The notes under the pieces were generated by a model. That model was not told the DNA's origin. It saw nothing but the letters and a program-made list of their open reading frames with translations, and ran no database searches. This document shows positions 1 to 7,078 of a stretch of 64,000 bases of DNA, in pieces. Both the position numbers and the translations under genes were made by a program. The DNA comes from Oceanicola sp. 22II-s10i (GTDB lineage Bacteria; Pseudomonadota; Alphaproteobacteria; Rhodobacterales; Rhodobacteraceae). Numbering within the stretch: the stretch's first letter is position 1; each line of letters begins with the position of its first letter. The stretch is taken from positions 62,001-126,000 of the forward strand of contig NZ_AQQU01000007.1 of NCBI RefSeq assembly GCF_002210105.1. Direction: 5' to 3'.

Positions 1-1
1 C

Positions 2-343
2 GTCACCAGTTCGATTTCCGGCCTGTGGCACATGGCCACGGGCGCGATCAGCACCTGCAACATGACCGGCCCGATCGGAATCGCGCAGACATCCGGCGCG
101 ATGGCCAGCCAGGGGGCCGAGAGTTTCGTGTGGTTCGTCGCCGCGCTGTCCACGGCGGTCGGCCTGCTGAACCTGTTCCCGGTGCCGGTTCTCGATGGCG
201 GACACCTCGTTTTCTACGCGTTCGAGGCGGCCACGGGCCGTCCGCCGTCGGATCGCGCGCTGCGCGTGCTGATGGCTGCGGGTCTGACGCTGGTGCTGTC
301 GCTGATGGTCTTTGCCCTGACCAACGATCTTTTCTGCCCCTGA
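2..343 (+). CDS. rseP: RseP-type site-2 metalloprotease, C-terminal part (gene cut by window start)
   Basis: The reading frame is open from the first bases and ends at 343, so only about the last 113 residues are present. It is recognised by the membrane segment carrying NLFPVPVLDGGHL, where LDGG holds the third zinc ligand of the site-2 protease family, followed by a last hydrophobic helix and the short C-terminus. RseP is an inner-membrane protease that cuts anti-sigma factors and remnant signal peptides. Its position directly before bamA and the lipid A genes is the usual alphaproteobacterial order. The HExxH motif and PDZ domain lie outside the window. Confidence 0.9.
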   Translation, partial: VTSSISGLWHMATGAISTCNMTGPIGIAQTSGAMASQGAESFVWFVAALSTAVGLLNLFPVPVLDGGHLVFYAFEAATGRPPSDRALRVLMAAGLTLVLSLMVFALTNDLFCP

Positions 344-370
344 TCCTGCTTCTGCCCCCACGTCAGGGGC
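336..370 (+). terminator. Possible stem-loop at the end of rseP
   Basis: GCCCCTGA at 336-343, which includes the rseP stop, is perfectly complementary to TCAGGGGC at 363-370 with a 19-base loop. There is no T-run after it, so this may be only an RNA-stabilising stem or a weak terminator. A second short hairpin, GCGGG-CATA-CCCGC, lies at 419-432 just before the next small gene. Confidence 0.35.
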
Positions 371-472
371 GGGCGCCACATTTTCGCCGCATTCAGATCC
401 AGATTCGCGCCAGATTCTGCGGGCATACCCGCACCCAAGCGGAACACTCAAAACGCATATGGGATCGGTGAA

Positions 473-607
473 ATGGCACATGCTATCCAGAACGGCTACA
501 AAGGCCTGTCGCTTCTTTTCGTCCTGAACTGGGACAGGATTCTCTATGTCACGGCGATCGTCATGGCTCTGGCCAGCGGCGCGCTTCTGCACACTGTCCT
601 CAGCTGA
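473..607 (+). CDS. 44-residue single-span membrane microprotein between rseP and bamA
   Basis: This ORF starts MAHAIQNGYKGLSLLFVLNW and ends HTVLS. It has an amphipathic N-terminus followed by one hydrophobic segment at about residues 25-42, so it is probably a small inner-membrane protein. The putative ribosome site before the ATG is weak (GGTGAA). A strong stem-loop terminator follows 56 bases downstream and a promoter-like sequence for bamA follows that, which suggests the ORF is a real, separately ended transcription unit. No function is recognised. The aromatic and charged order, LNWDR before the span, does not look like random translation of GC-rich DNA. Confidence 0.6.
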   Translation: MAHAIQNGYKGLSLLFVLNWDRILYVTAIVMALASGALLHTVLS

Positions 608-662
608 CGGCACCCGGTCGCGGACCGGATTCCCAACCCTCAGGCCACATCCCTCGGCCCGC

Positions 663-700
663 ACGCGCAACCCCTGCAAAGGTTGCGCGTTTGCTGTTTT
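663..700 (+). terminator. Rho-independent terminator before bamA
   Basis: ACGCGCAACC (663-672) pairs perfectly with GGTTGCGCGT (681-690) around an 8-base loop, followed by a T-rich tail ending in TTTT at 697-700. It ends transcription of the 44-residue ORF (and rseP) and separates it from bamA. Confidence 0.8.
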
Positions 701-727
701 GACAAGGGCTTGCATACCCGATACCAC
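699..727 (+). promoter_or_regulatory. Candidate sigma-70 promoter for the bamA-lpxB gene set
   Basis: A perfect -35 hexamer TTGACA (699-704) is followed after 17 bases by TACCAC (722-727), a poor -10 match. It overlaps the end of the terminator tail and lies about 30 bases before the chosen bamA start. The -35 match is what makes it credible. Confidence 0.45.
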
Positions 728-759
728 GAAGACACTGGATGTCTGACCGGGAAGAGAAA

Positions 760-3132
760 ATGCTGTCGAAACGGGGTAAGGGACCCTCGGGTCAATCGGG
801 GCGCCCGAGTGGAGTGCGTCACGCGATTTCTCTGATAGTCGTGTGTGTTACGCTGCTGTTTGCCGCCTTCACCACCACTGCGGAGGCACAGAGTTATCGG
901 TTCTCCAGCGTGTCCGTATCGGGCAACGAGAGGATCGAATCCGGCACCATCCTCAGTTATGCGGCCATCCCGCGCGGCCAGACGGTTTCGGCGGCGGATC
1001 TGAATGACGCCTATCAGCGCATCGTGCGCTCCGGGCTTTTCGAATCCGTGGATATGGAGCCGCGCGGCGGCACCCTCGTGATCCGCGTCGTGGAATTCCC
1101 GACGATCAACCGCATCAGCTTCGAAGGCAACCGCCGGATCGAGGACGACGTGCTGGCCCGCACCATCGGGTCGCGGTCGCGCTACGTCTATTCCGCCAAC
1201 CGGGCCGAGGCCGACGCGCAGGCGATCGCGCAGGCCTATTCGCAGTCCGGCCGCAGCGCCGCACGGGTCACGCCGCGGGTCATCCGCATCGGCAACAACC
1301 GCGTCGACCTCGTGTTCGAGATCTTCGAAGGCGGGATCGTCGAGCTTGAGCGTGTGAGCTTTGTCGGCAACCAGAAATTCTCGGACGGGCGTCTGCGCCG
1401 GGTCGTCGGCTCCAAGCAGGCCGGCCTGCTGCGCACCCTGATCCAGAGCGATACCTATTCCGAGGACCGGCTGAACTTCGACCGTCAGCTGCTGCGCGAT
1501 TTCTACCTGTCGCGGGGCTATGTCGATTTCCGCATCAACTCGGTCAAGGCCGAGCTGTCGCAGGAACGCGACGGGCATTTCCTGACCTTCAACGTGACCG
1601 AGGGCCAGCAGTTCCGGTTCGGCAAGATCACCGTGTCCTCGCAGCACAGCCAGGCCGAGGTGGCCGACTTCCAGCGCTCCGTCAACATCCGCAGCGGCAC
1701 GGTCTACTCACCGGTCCGAGTGGAGAACGTGATCGCCCGTATGGAACGCCTCGCGATCCAGAAGAGCATCGACTTCCTGCGGGTCGAACCGCAGATCACC
1801 CGCAACGACCGCGACCTGACGCTCGATATCGAATTCGTCCTGACCCGCGGCCCGCGTGTGTTCGTCGAACGGATCGACATCGAAGGCAACACGACCACGC
1901 TTGATCAGGTCGTCCGCCGCCAGTTCCGCACCGCCGAAGGCGATCCGTTCAACCCCCGCGAAGTGCGTGAAAGCGCCGAACGGATCCGGGCGCTCGGGTA
2001 TTTCGAATCCGCCGACGTGCAGACCCGCGAAGGCTCCAGCCCCGATCAGGTCGTCGTCAACGTGAACGTCGAGGAGCAGCCGACCGGCTCGCTCAGCTTC
2101 GGTGGCACCTATTCGACCAACGGCGGCTTCGGCGTCGCGGCCTCGTTCCGCGAGGACAACTTCCTCGGCCGTGGCCAGACGCTGGAATTCGCCTTCTCGG
2201 GCGCGACGTCCAACCGGGCCTACACGATGTCGTTCTCCGAACCCGCCTTCCTCGGCCGGAACGTCGGCTTCGATTTCGGCGGCGGTTATTACGAAACGGA
2301 CAACCAGTTCGCGAACTACGACACCAAGAACGTGACGCTGTCGACCGGGCTCAGCTTCCCGATCTCCGAGGCGTCGCGGCTCAAGCTCAAGTACGATTTC
2401 CGCTACACCGACATGATCCTCGACGGGACCACCGTCGGCGGCATCATCGCGGCCGAAGCGGCGCGCGGCGGGCTCTTCGCCTCGTCCGTGGGGTATGAGT
2501 TCACCTACGATTCCCGGCGCACCGGGCTGAACCCGAACACCGGGCTGGTTCTGAACTTCGGTCAGGACGTGGCCGGTCTGGGCGGCGACGCCCGCTACGT
2601 CAAGACCGGGGCGCGGGCGATGGCCCAGACACGGGTCTGGAACGAAGAGGTCACCCTGCGCGCCACGGTGAACGGCGGCGTCCTGCACGGCGTCGGCGGC
2701 TACAGCACCCGCACGACCGACCGTTACCTGATCGGCAACACGATCATGCGCGGCTTCGAACCCGACGGCCTCGGCCCGCGGGAAATAGACACCGCCACCA
2801 ACGGCGGCACGGTGAACGACGCGCTTGGCGGCAAGTTCTACGCCGTGGCCCAGTTCGAGATGGAATTCCCGCTGGGCCTGCCCGAGGAATACGGGATCAG
2901 CGGCGGCGCGTTCTACGACGTCGGCACCGTCTGGGGCTATGACGGCGCGGGCAATATCGGCGCGGGCAACCAGGTGGTGAACAACTCGCCCAACTTCCGG
3001 CACGTCATCGGCCTGTCGCTGTTCTGGGACACGCCGATCGGTCCGCTTCGCTTCAACTGGTCGCGCGCGCTCAAGAAGGAAAGCTACGACAACGAGCAGC
3101 GGTTCGACCTGACCGTGTCCACCAAGTTCTGA
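760..3132 (+). CDS. bamA: BamA, outer-membrane beta-barrel assembly factor
   Basis: Essential outer-membrane protein that inserts other beta-barrels. A basic n-region and hydrophobic signal peptide end at AEA|QSYRF. Five POTRA repeats follow (roughly residues 45-390, each with the VEGN/GNxRI-type turn, for example SVSGNERI and DIEGNTTT). The Omp85 barrel runs to the C-terminus and ends in the terminal Phe of the beta-signal (STKF). The ATG at 760 is preferred because GGGAAGAG (749-756) lies just upstream. The in-frame ATG at 739 would add seven acidic residues before the signal peptide and has no good ribosome site. The skp-like gene begins 5 bases after the stop. Confidence 0.95.
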   Translation: MLSKRGKGPSGQSGRPSGVRHAISLIVVCVTLLFAAFTTTAEAQSYRFSSVSVSGNERIESGTILSYAAIPRGQTVSAADLNDAYQRIVRSGLFESVDMEPRGGTLVIRVVEFPTINRISFEGNRRIEDDVLARTIGSRSRYVYSANRAEADAQAIAQAYSQSGRSAARVTPRVIRIGNNRVDLVFEIFEGGIVELERVSFVGNQKFSDGRLRRVVGSKQAGLLRTLIQSDTYSEDRLNFDRQLLRDFYLSRGYVDFRINSVKAELSQERDGHFLTFNVTEGQQFRFGKITVSSQHSQAEVADFQRSVNIRSGTVYSPVRVENVIARMERLAIQKSIDFLRVEPQITRNDRDLTLDIEFVLTRGPRVFVERIDIEGNTTTLDQVVRRQFRTAEGDPFNPREVRESAERIRALGYFESADVQTREGSSPDQVVVNVNVEEQPTGSLSFGGTYSTNGGFGVAASFREDNFLGRGQTLEFAFSGATSNRAYTMSFSEPAFLGRNVGFDFGGGYYETDNQFANYDTKNVTLSTGLSFPISEASRLKLKYDFRYTDMILDGTTVGGIIAAEAARGGLFASSVGYEFTYDSRRTGLNPNTGLVLNFGQDVAGLGGDARYVKTGARAMAQTRVWNEEVTLRATVNGGVLHGVGGYSTRTTDRYLIGNTIMRGFEPDGLGPREIDTATNGGTVNDALGGKFYAVAQFEMEFPLGLPEEYGISGGAFYDVGTVWGYDGAGNIGAGNQVVNNSPNFRHVIGLSLFWDTPIGPLRFNWSRALKKESYDNEQRFDLTVSTKF

Positions 3133-3137
3133 TCGCC

Positions 3138-3752
3138 ATGCTGCGCGGGGCTCTGTCCGGGCTGACGCGCGGGCTGCGGTCCGCGCTGCTGGTGGCCGTC
3201 GTGGCGCTGCCAGTTCAGGCGCAGGATGCCGGGCTGGGCGAATCCCGCGGCAACGTGCTGGTCATCGACAGCGAGGACGCCTTTGCCCGTTCGCCCTTCG
3301 GTCAGGCGATGGCCGAGGAAGTGGACCGCGAAAGCCGTGCGCTCGCGACCGAGAACCGCCGGATCGAGGCCGAGCTGACCGAAGAGGAGCAGGCGCTGAC
3401 CGCGCGGCGCCCCACGATGGAACCCGACGCCTTTCGGGAACTGGCCGATGCCTTTGACGAAAAGGTCCGCCGCATCCGCGAGGAACAGGACGCCAAGACC
3501 CGCGCCATAGGGCAGATCGGCGAAGAGGCCCGGCGCGAGTTCCTGGTGGCCGCGCAGCCGGTGCTGCAGCAGATCATGGCCGACTTCAACGTGCCGGTGA
3601 TCCTTGAGCTGCGGTCGGTCTTTCTGGTCGACGAGGCCGCGAACATCACCGACGAACTGGTGCGCCGGCTGAACGAAGCGGCCGGCGCCCCCGGTGAGGC
3701 GGCGCCCGATGACACGCCGGGCGACCCCGCACCACAGACCGGGCGGGACTGA
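3138..3752 (+). CDS. Skp/OmpH-family periplasmic chaperone
   Basis: A 204-residue secreted protein. The signal peptide ends near VQAQDAG. A short beta segment with NVLVIDSEDAF is followed by a long charged, helix-forming region (about residues 55-135) that matches the coiled-coil tentacles of Skp. A C-terminal beta segment (VPVILELRSVFLVD) follows, then a Pro/Asp-rich tail that is extra compared with E. coli Skp. Skp holds unfolded outer-membrane proteins for BamA, which fits its position 5 bases after bamA. In many other alphaproteobacteria lpxD follows at this point; here fabZ comes next. Confidence 0.85.
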   Translation: MLRGALSGLTRGLRSALLVAVVALPVQAQDAGLGESRGNVLVIDSEDAFARSPFGQAMAEEVDRESRALATENRRIEAELTEEEQALTARRPTMEPDAFRELADAFDEKVRRIREEQDAKTRAIGQIGEEARREFLVAAQPVLQQIMADFNVPVILELRSVFLVDEAANITDELVRRLNEAAGAPGEAAPDDTPGDPAPQTGRD

Positions 3753-3831
3753 GCGGGCGGTTGCCCCGTCGCACAGCGCTTGGTAATTCTCGTCGACGCG
3801 CGCCCGCAGGGTGCCAAGGAAAGGACAGCCC

Positions 3832-4296
3832 ATGACCGATACCCCGACCCGAGCGGACATCGCCCTGATCCAGCGGATCATTCCGCACCGTTATCCGTTC
3901 CTGCTGGTCGACCGGGTCGAGGACATCGACGGCTACCAGTCCGCGCGCGGGATCAAGAACGTCACCATGAACGAGCCGCATTTCCAGGGTCATTTCCCCG
4001 GCAAGCCGATCATGCCCGGCGTCACCATCGTCGAGGCGATGGCCCAGACCGCAGCCGTCATGGTCGGCACCGCGCTGAACATGGCCGACCGCAACATGCT
4101 GGTCTATTTCATGGCCATCGAAAGCTGCAAGTTCCGGCGCATGGTCGTGCCCGGAGACGTGCTGGAAATGCACCTGACCACCCTGCGCGGCAAGCCCGGC
4201 GGCAAGGTCTGGAAATTCGGCGGCCGCGCCGAGGTCGGCGGGGAACTGGCCTGCGAGGCCGAGTTCACCGCGATGATGGACCTGCCCAAGGAGTAG
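3832..4296 (+). CDS. fabZ: FabZ, 3-hydroxyacyl-ACP dehydratase
   Basis: A 154-residue single hot-dog-fold protein of normal length. Catalytic His54 lies in [10 protein letters not shown] and Glu68 in VEAMAQ. FabZ dehydrates 3-hydroxyacyl-ACP in fatty acid elongation and so competes with lipid A synthesis for 3-hydroxymyristoyl-ACP. The start at 3832 has AAGGACA just before it; an upstream in-frame start would add seven residues. The lpxA start follows 4 bases after the stop, so the two are co-translated. Confidence 0.95.
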   Translation: MTDTPTRADIALIQRIIPHRYPFLLVDRVEDIDGYQSARGIKNVTMNEPHFQGHFPGKPIMPGVTIVEAMAQTAAVMVGTALNMADRNMLVYFMAIESCKFRRMVVPGDVLEMHLTTLRGKPGGKVWKFGGRAEVGGELACEAEFTAMMDLPKE

Positions 4297-4300
4297 GCCC

Positions 4301-5104
4301 ATGTCCGTCAGCCCCGCCGCGCGCGTCCACCCCTCGGCCGTGGTCGAGCCGGGCGCGCATGTCGGCGCGGGCTGCGAGATCGGGCCGTTCTGTCATGTAG
4401 GACCCGAGGTCGTGCTGGGCGCCGGTGTCCGGCTGATGTCCCATGTCGTGGTGTCCGGCGCGACCGGGATCGGGGAGGGGACCGAGATCCATCCCTTTGC
4501 CGTCATCGGCGGATCGCCGCAGGACAAGAAATACGGGGGCGAACCGTCCCGCCTGATTGTCGGCCGCCGGAACCGGATCCGCGAGCATGTGACGATGAAC
4601 TCCGGCACCGCTGCCGGGACCGGGGCCACGGTCGTCGGCGACGATGGCCTGTTCATGGCGGGCTGTCATGTCGCGCATGACGTGCGGATCGGGGACCGGG
4701 TGGTGCTGGTCAATCACGCCTCGGTCGGCGGTCATTGCGACATCGGCGATGACGTGATCCTCGGCGGGCTGACCGGGGTTCACCAGTGGGTGCGGATCGG
4801 GCAGGGCTCCATCGTCGGCGCCGTCACCATGGTGACGCATGACGTGATCCCCTACAGCCTCGTGCAGGCGCCGCGCGGGACCATCGACGGGCTGAACCTC
4901 GTCGGGCTCAAGCGGCAGGGGGTGGCCCGGTCGGACATCACCGCGCTCAGGGCCGCGTTCCAGACACTTGCGCAGGGTGAGGGCACCTTTCAGGACCGCG
5001 CGCGGCGTCTCGGTGAGGATACCGACAGCGATTACGTCCGGCGGATCGTGGCCTTCGTCACCAATGGCGCCGGACGGTCGTTCCTGACGCCGGGCGACCG
5101 CTGA
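4301..5104 (+). CDS. lpxA: LpxA, UDP-N-acetylglucosamine acyltransferase
   Basis: First enzyme of lipid A synthesis; it moves a 3-hydroxyacyl chain from ACP to UDP-GlcNAc in the cytosol. The 267-residue protein has the left-handed parallel beta-helix hexapeptide repeats over roughly residues 10-190, catalytic His126 in GCHVAHD, and a helical C-terminal domain. Its length equals the family norm. It sits 4 bases after fabZ, and its TGA is immediately followed by the lpxI ATG, so the set is read as one unit. Confidence 0.96.
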   Translation: MSVSPAARVHPSAVVEPGAHVGAGCEIGPFCHVGPEVVLGAGVRLMSHVVVSGATGIGEGTEIHPFAVIGGSPQDKKYGGEPSRLIVGRRNRIREHVTMNSGTAAGTGATVVGDDGLFMAGCHVAHDVRIGDRVVLVNHASVGGHCDIGDDVILGGLTGVHQWVRIGQGSIVGAVTMVTHDVIPYSLVQAPRGTIDGLNLVGLKRQGVARSDITALRAAFQTLAQGEGTFQDRARRLGEDTDSDYVRRIVAFVTNGAGRSFLTPGDR

Positions 5105-5908
5105 ATGGCACGGATCGGGCTGATTGCCTTCGGGGGGCGCCTGCCGGTCGAGGTGGCCGCCAGCGCCGAAGTCCATGTCGTGACCTTCGCGGGGGTCGAA
5201 ACGCTGCTGACCCCGACCAGCGGCACCGCGCACCGGTTCGAAACGCTAGGCCGCGTGGTGTCCGAACTGCGCTCTGTCGGAACCGAACGGATCGTGCTGG
5301 CCGGGTCTCTGAAACGCCCCGCGCTCGACCAGACCGCCTTCGACTCCGAGACCCGCGCGCTGGCCACCGCCCTTTCGGTCGCGGTGAAACGCGGCGACGA
5401 CGCCGTCATGCGGCTGGTGATCGGCTTTTTCGAAGGGCAGGGGCTCGAGGTGCTCGGCGCGCACGAGGTCGCACCGCATCTGGTGGCTGAACCGGGGCTG
5501 GTCGCCGGACCTGCGCCCGCCGACGGCCACCGCGCGGATGCGGACCGGGCCGAGGCGATCCTCGGCGCGCTCGGGCCGCTGGACGTGGGGCAGGCGGCGG
5601 TCGTGGCCGGCGGGCGCTGTCTGGGGATCGAGACGGTGCAGGGCACCGACGCCATGCTGCGGCAGGTGGCCGAGACCCCGGCGCATCATCGCCCCGACGC
5701 CGCGGGTGTTCTGGTGAAATGGGCCAAGGACGGGCAGGACCTGCGGGCCGATATGCCCGCCATCGGCCCCGTGACCGTCGACCTTGCCGCCCGCGCCGGG
5801 CTGGCCGGGATCGTGGTGGAGGCCGGACGGGTCCTGATCCTCGATCGTGCCGCCGTGGTCGCGGCGGCCGAGGACGCGGGGCTGTTCGTTCTGGCGCGGG
5901 GCGAATGA
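5105..5908 (+). CDS. lpxI: LpxI, UDP-2,3-diacylglucosamine pyrophosphatase
   Basis: A 267-residue cytosolic enzyme of the DUF1009/LpxI family, which replaces LpxH in alphaproteobacteria and hydrolyses UDP-diacylglucosamine to lipid X. It begins MARIGLIAFGGRLPVEV. The C-terminal domain carries VLVKWAKDGQDLRADMPAIG, typical of the family with its catalytic Asp. No gap separates it from lpxA, and its stop overlaps the lpxB start (ATGA), supporting translational coupling. Confidence 0.93.
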   Translation: MARIGLIAFGGRLPVEVAASAEVHVVTFAGVETLLTPTSGTAHRFETLGRVVSELRSVGTERIVLAGSLKRPALDQTAFDSETRALATALSVAVKRGDDAVMRLVIGFFEGQGLEVLGAHEVAPHLVAEPGLVAGPAPADGHRADADRAEAILGALGPLDVGQAAVVAGGRCLGIETVQGTDAMLRQVAETPAHHRPDAAGVLVKWAKDGQDLRADMPAIGPVTVDLAARAGLAGIVVEAGRVLILDRAAVVAAAEDAGLFVLARGE

Positions 5909-7068
5909 CACGGGTTTTCCTGATCGCGGGCGAGCCGTCGGGCGATGCGCTTGGCGCGGCCCTGATGTCCGGTCTGCGCTCGCTGGAGCCGGGGGTGAGC
6001 TTCGACGGGATCGGCGGCCCGGAGATGGAAGCGCAGGGGCTCGTGTCGCGTTTCCCCATGTCGGACCTGACGGTCATGGGGCTGGCCGAGGTGCTGCCGC
6101 GCTATCCCGCCCTGCGCCGCCGCCTGCGGCAGGCGGTGAAGGCCGTCCTCGATACCCGACCGGACGTGCTGATCACAATCGACAGCCCCGACTTCTGCCT
6201 CCGGGTCGCCCGTGCGGTCAGGGCCCGTGCCCGGATCCGCACCGTGCATTACGTCGCCCCCACGATCTGGGCCTGGCGCCCCCGGCGCGCCGCGCGGATG
6301 AAGGGTGTGATCGACCAGGTCCTCGCCCTGTTCCCGTTCGAGCCGCCACACTGGGCCGCCTCGGGGATCCGCTGCGATTTCGTCGGCCATCCGGTCGCTG
6401 CCACACCACCCGCGACCGAGGCGCAGGCGGCGGCCTTCCGTCTGGCCCATGGCATCGGAGACGCGCCGCTGCTTCTGGCCCTGCCGGGCTCGCGCCGGTC
6501 CGAGGTCGCGCGACTGGCCCCCGTGATGGACGACGCGCTGGAACGACTGCGCCCCCGCCATCCGGACATGCGCGTGGTGATCCCCGCAGCGCCTTCGGTG
6601 ATCGGGACGGTGACCGAGGCCTGTTCCGGCTGGGCCGTGCGCCCCCTGATCCTCGACCCGCGTGAAATCGGGGCGGAGAGGTTGGCGGAGGCCAAGCATG
6701 CCGCGTTCCGCGCCGCCGACGTGGCGCTGGCGGCCTCGGGCTCCGTCACCCTGGAACTCGCGGCGGCGGGGACCCCGATGGTGGTCGCCTATGACCTGCA
6801 TCCGCTCAGCCGGGCAATCGTGACGCGGCTGCTGAAGGTGGACACGGTCACATTGCCGAACCTCGTCACAGGCACCCGCGCGGTCCCCGAATTCATTGGC
6901 CGCGCCTGCCGACCGGTGTCGATCGCCGGTGCACTGGCCGAGGTGATAGACCATCCCCGCCACCAGATGGCGGCGCTGGCCGAGTGCATGGAGCGGTTGG
7001 GGCAGGGCGGAGAACACCCCGGCCTGCGGGCCGCGCGCGCCGTGCTGAGCGGGCTCGGACGCGGCTAG
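5905..7068 (+). CDS. lpxB: LpxB, lipid A disaccharide synthase
   Basis: A glycosyltransferase (GT19) that condenses lipid X with UDP-diacylglucosamine at the inner-membrane surface. The start is fixed by the family-typical opening MTRVFLIAGEPSGDALGAAL and by the ATGA overlap with lpxI. GIGGPEM, APTIWAWRPRRA and SGSVTLELAAAGTPMVVAY are family motifs. The protein is 387 residues, the usual length. It is the last gene of the bamA-lpxB unit; the next gene is on the opposite strand with its stop only 10 bases away. Confidence 0.96.
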   Translation: MTRVFLIAGEPSGDALGAALMSGLRSLEPGVSFDGIGGPEMEAQGLVSRFPMSDLTVMGLAEVLPRYPALRRRLRQAVKAVLDTRPDVLITIDSPDFCLRVARAVRARARIRTVHYVAPTIWAWRPRRAARMKGVIDQVLALFPFEPPHWAASGIRCDFVGHPVAATPPATEAQAAAFRLAHGIGDAPLLLALPGSRRSEVARLAPVMDDALERLRPRHPDMRVVIPAAPSVIGTVTEACSGWAVRPLILDPREIGAERLAEAKHAAFRAADVALAASGSVTLELAAAGTPMVVAYDLHPLSRAIVTRLLKVDTVTLPNLVTGTRAVPEFIGRACRPVSIAGALAEVIDHPRHQMAALAECMERLGQGGEHPGLRAARAVLSGLGRG

Positions 7069-7078
7069 GCCCCAGCCG

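Noticed and set aside
3753-3831. TTGCCC-N17-TAATTC as a promoter before fabZ
   Set aside because: Only two of six -10 positions match and the gene is close to its operon neighbour.
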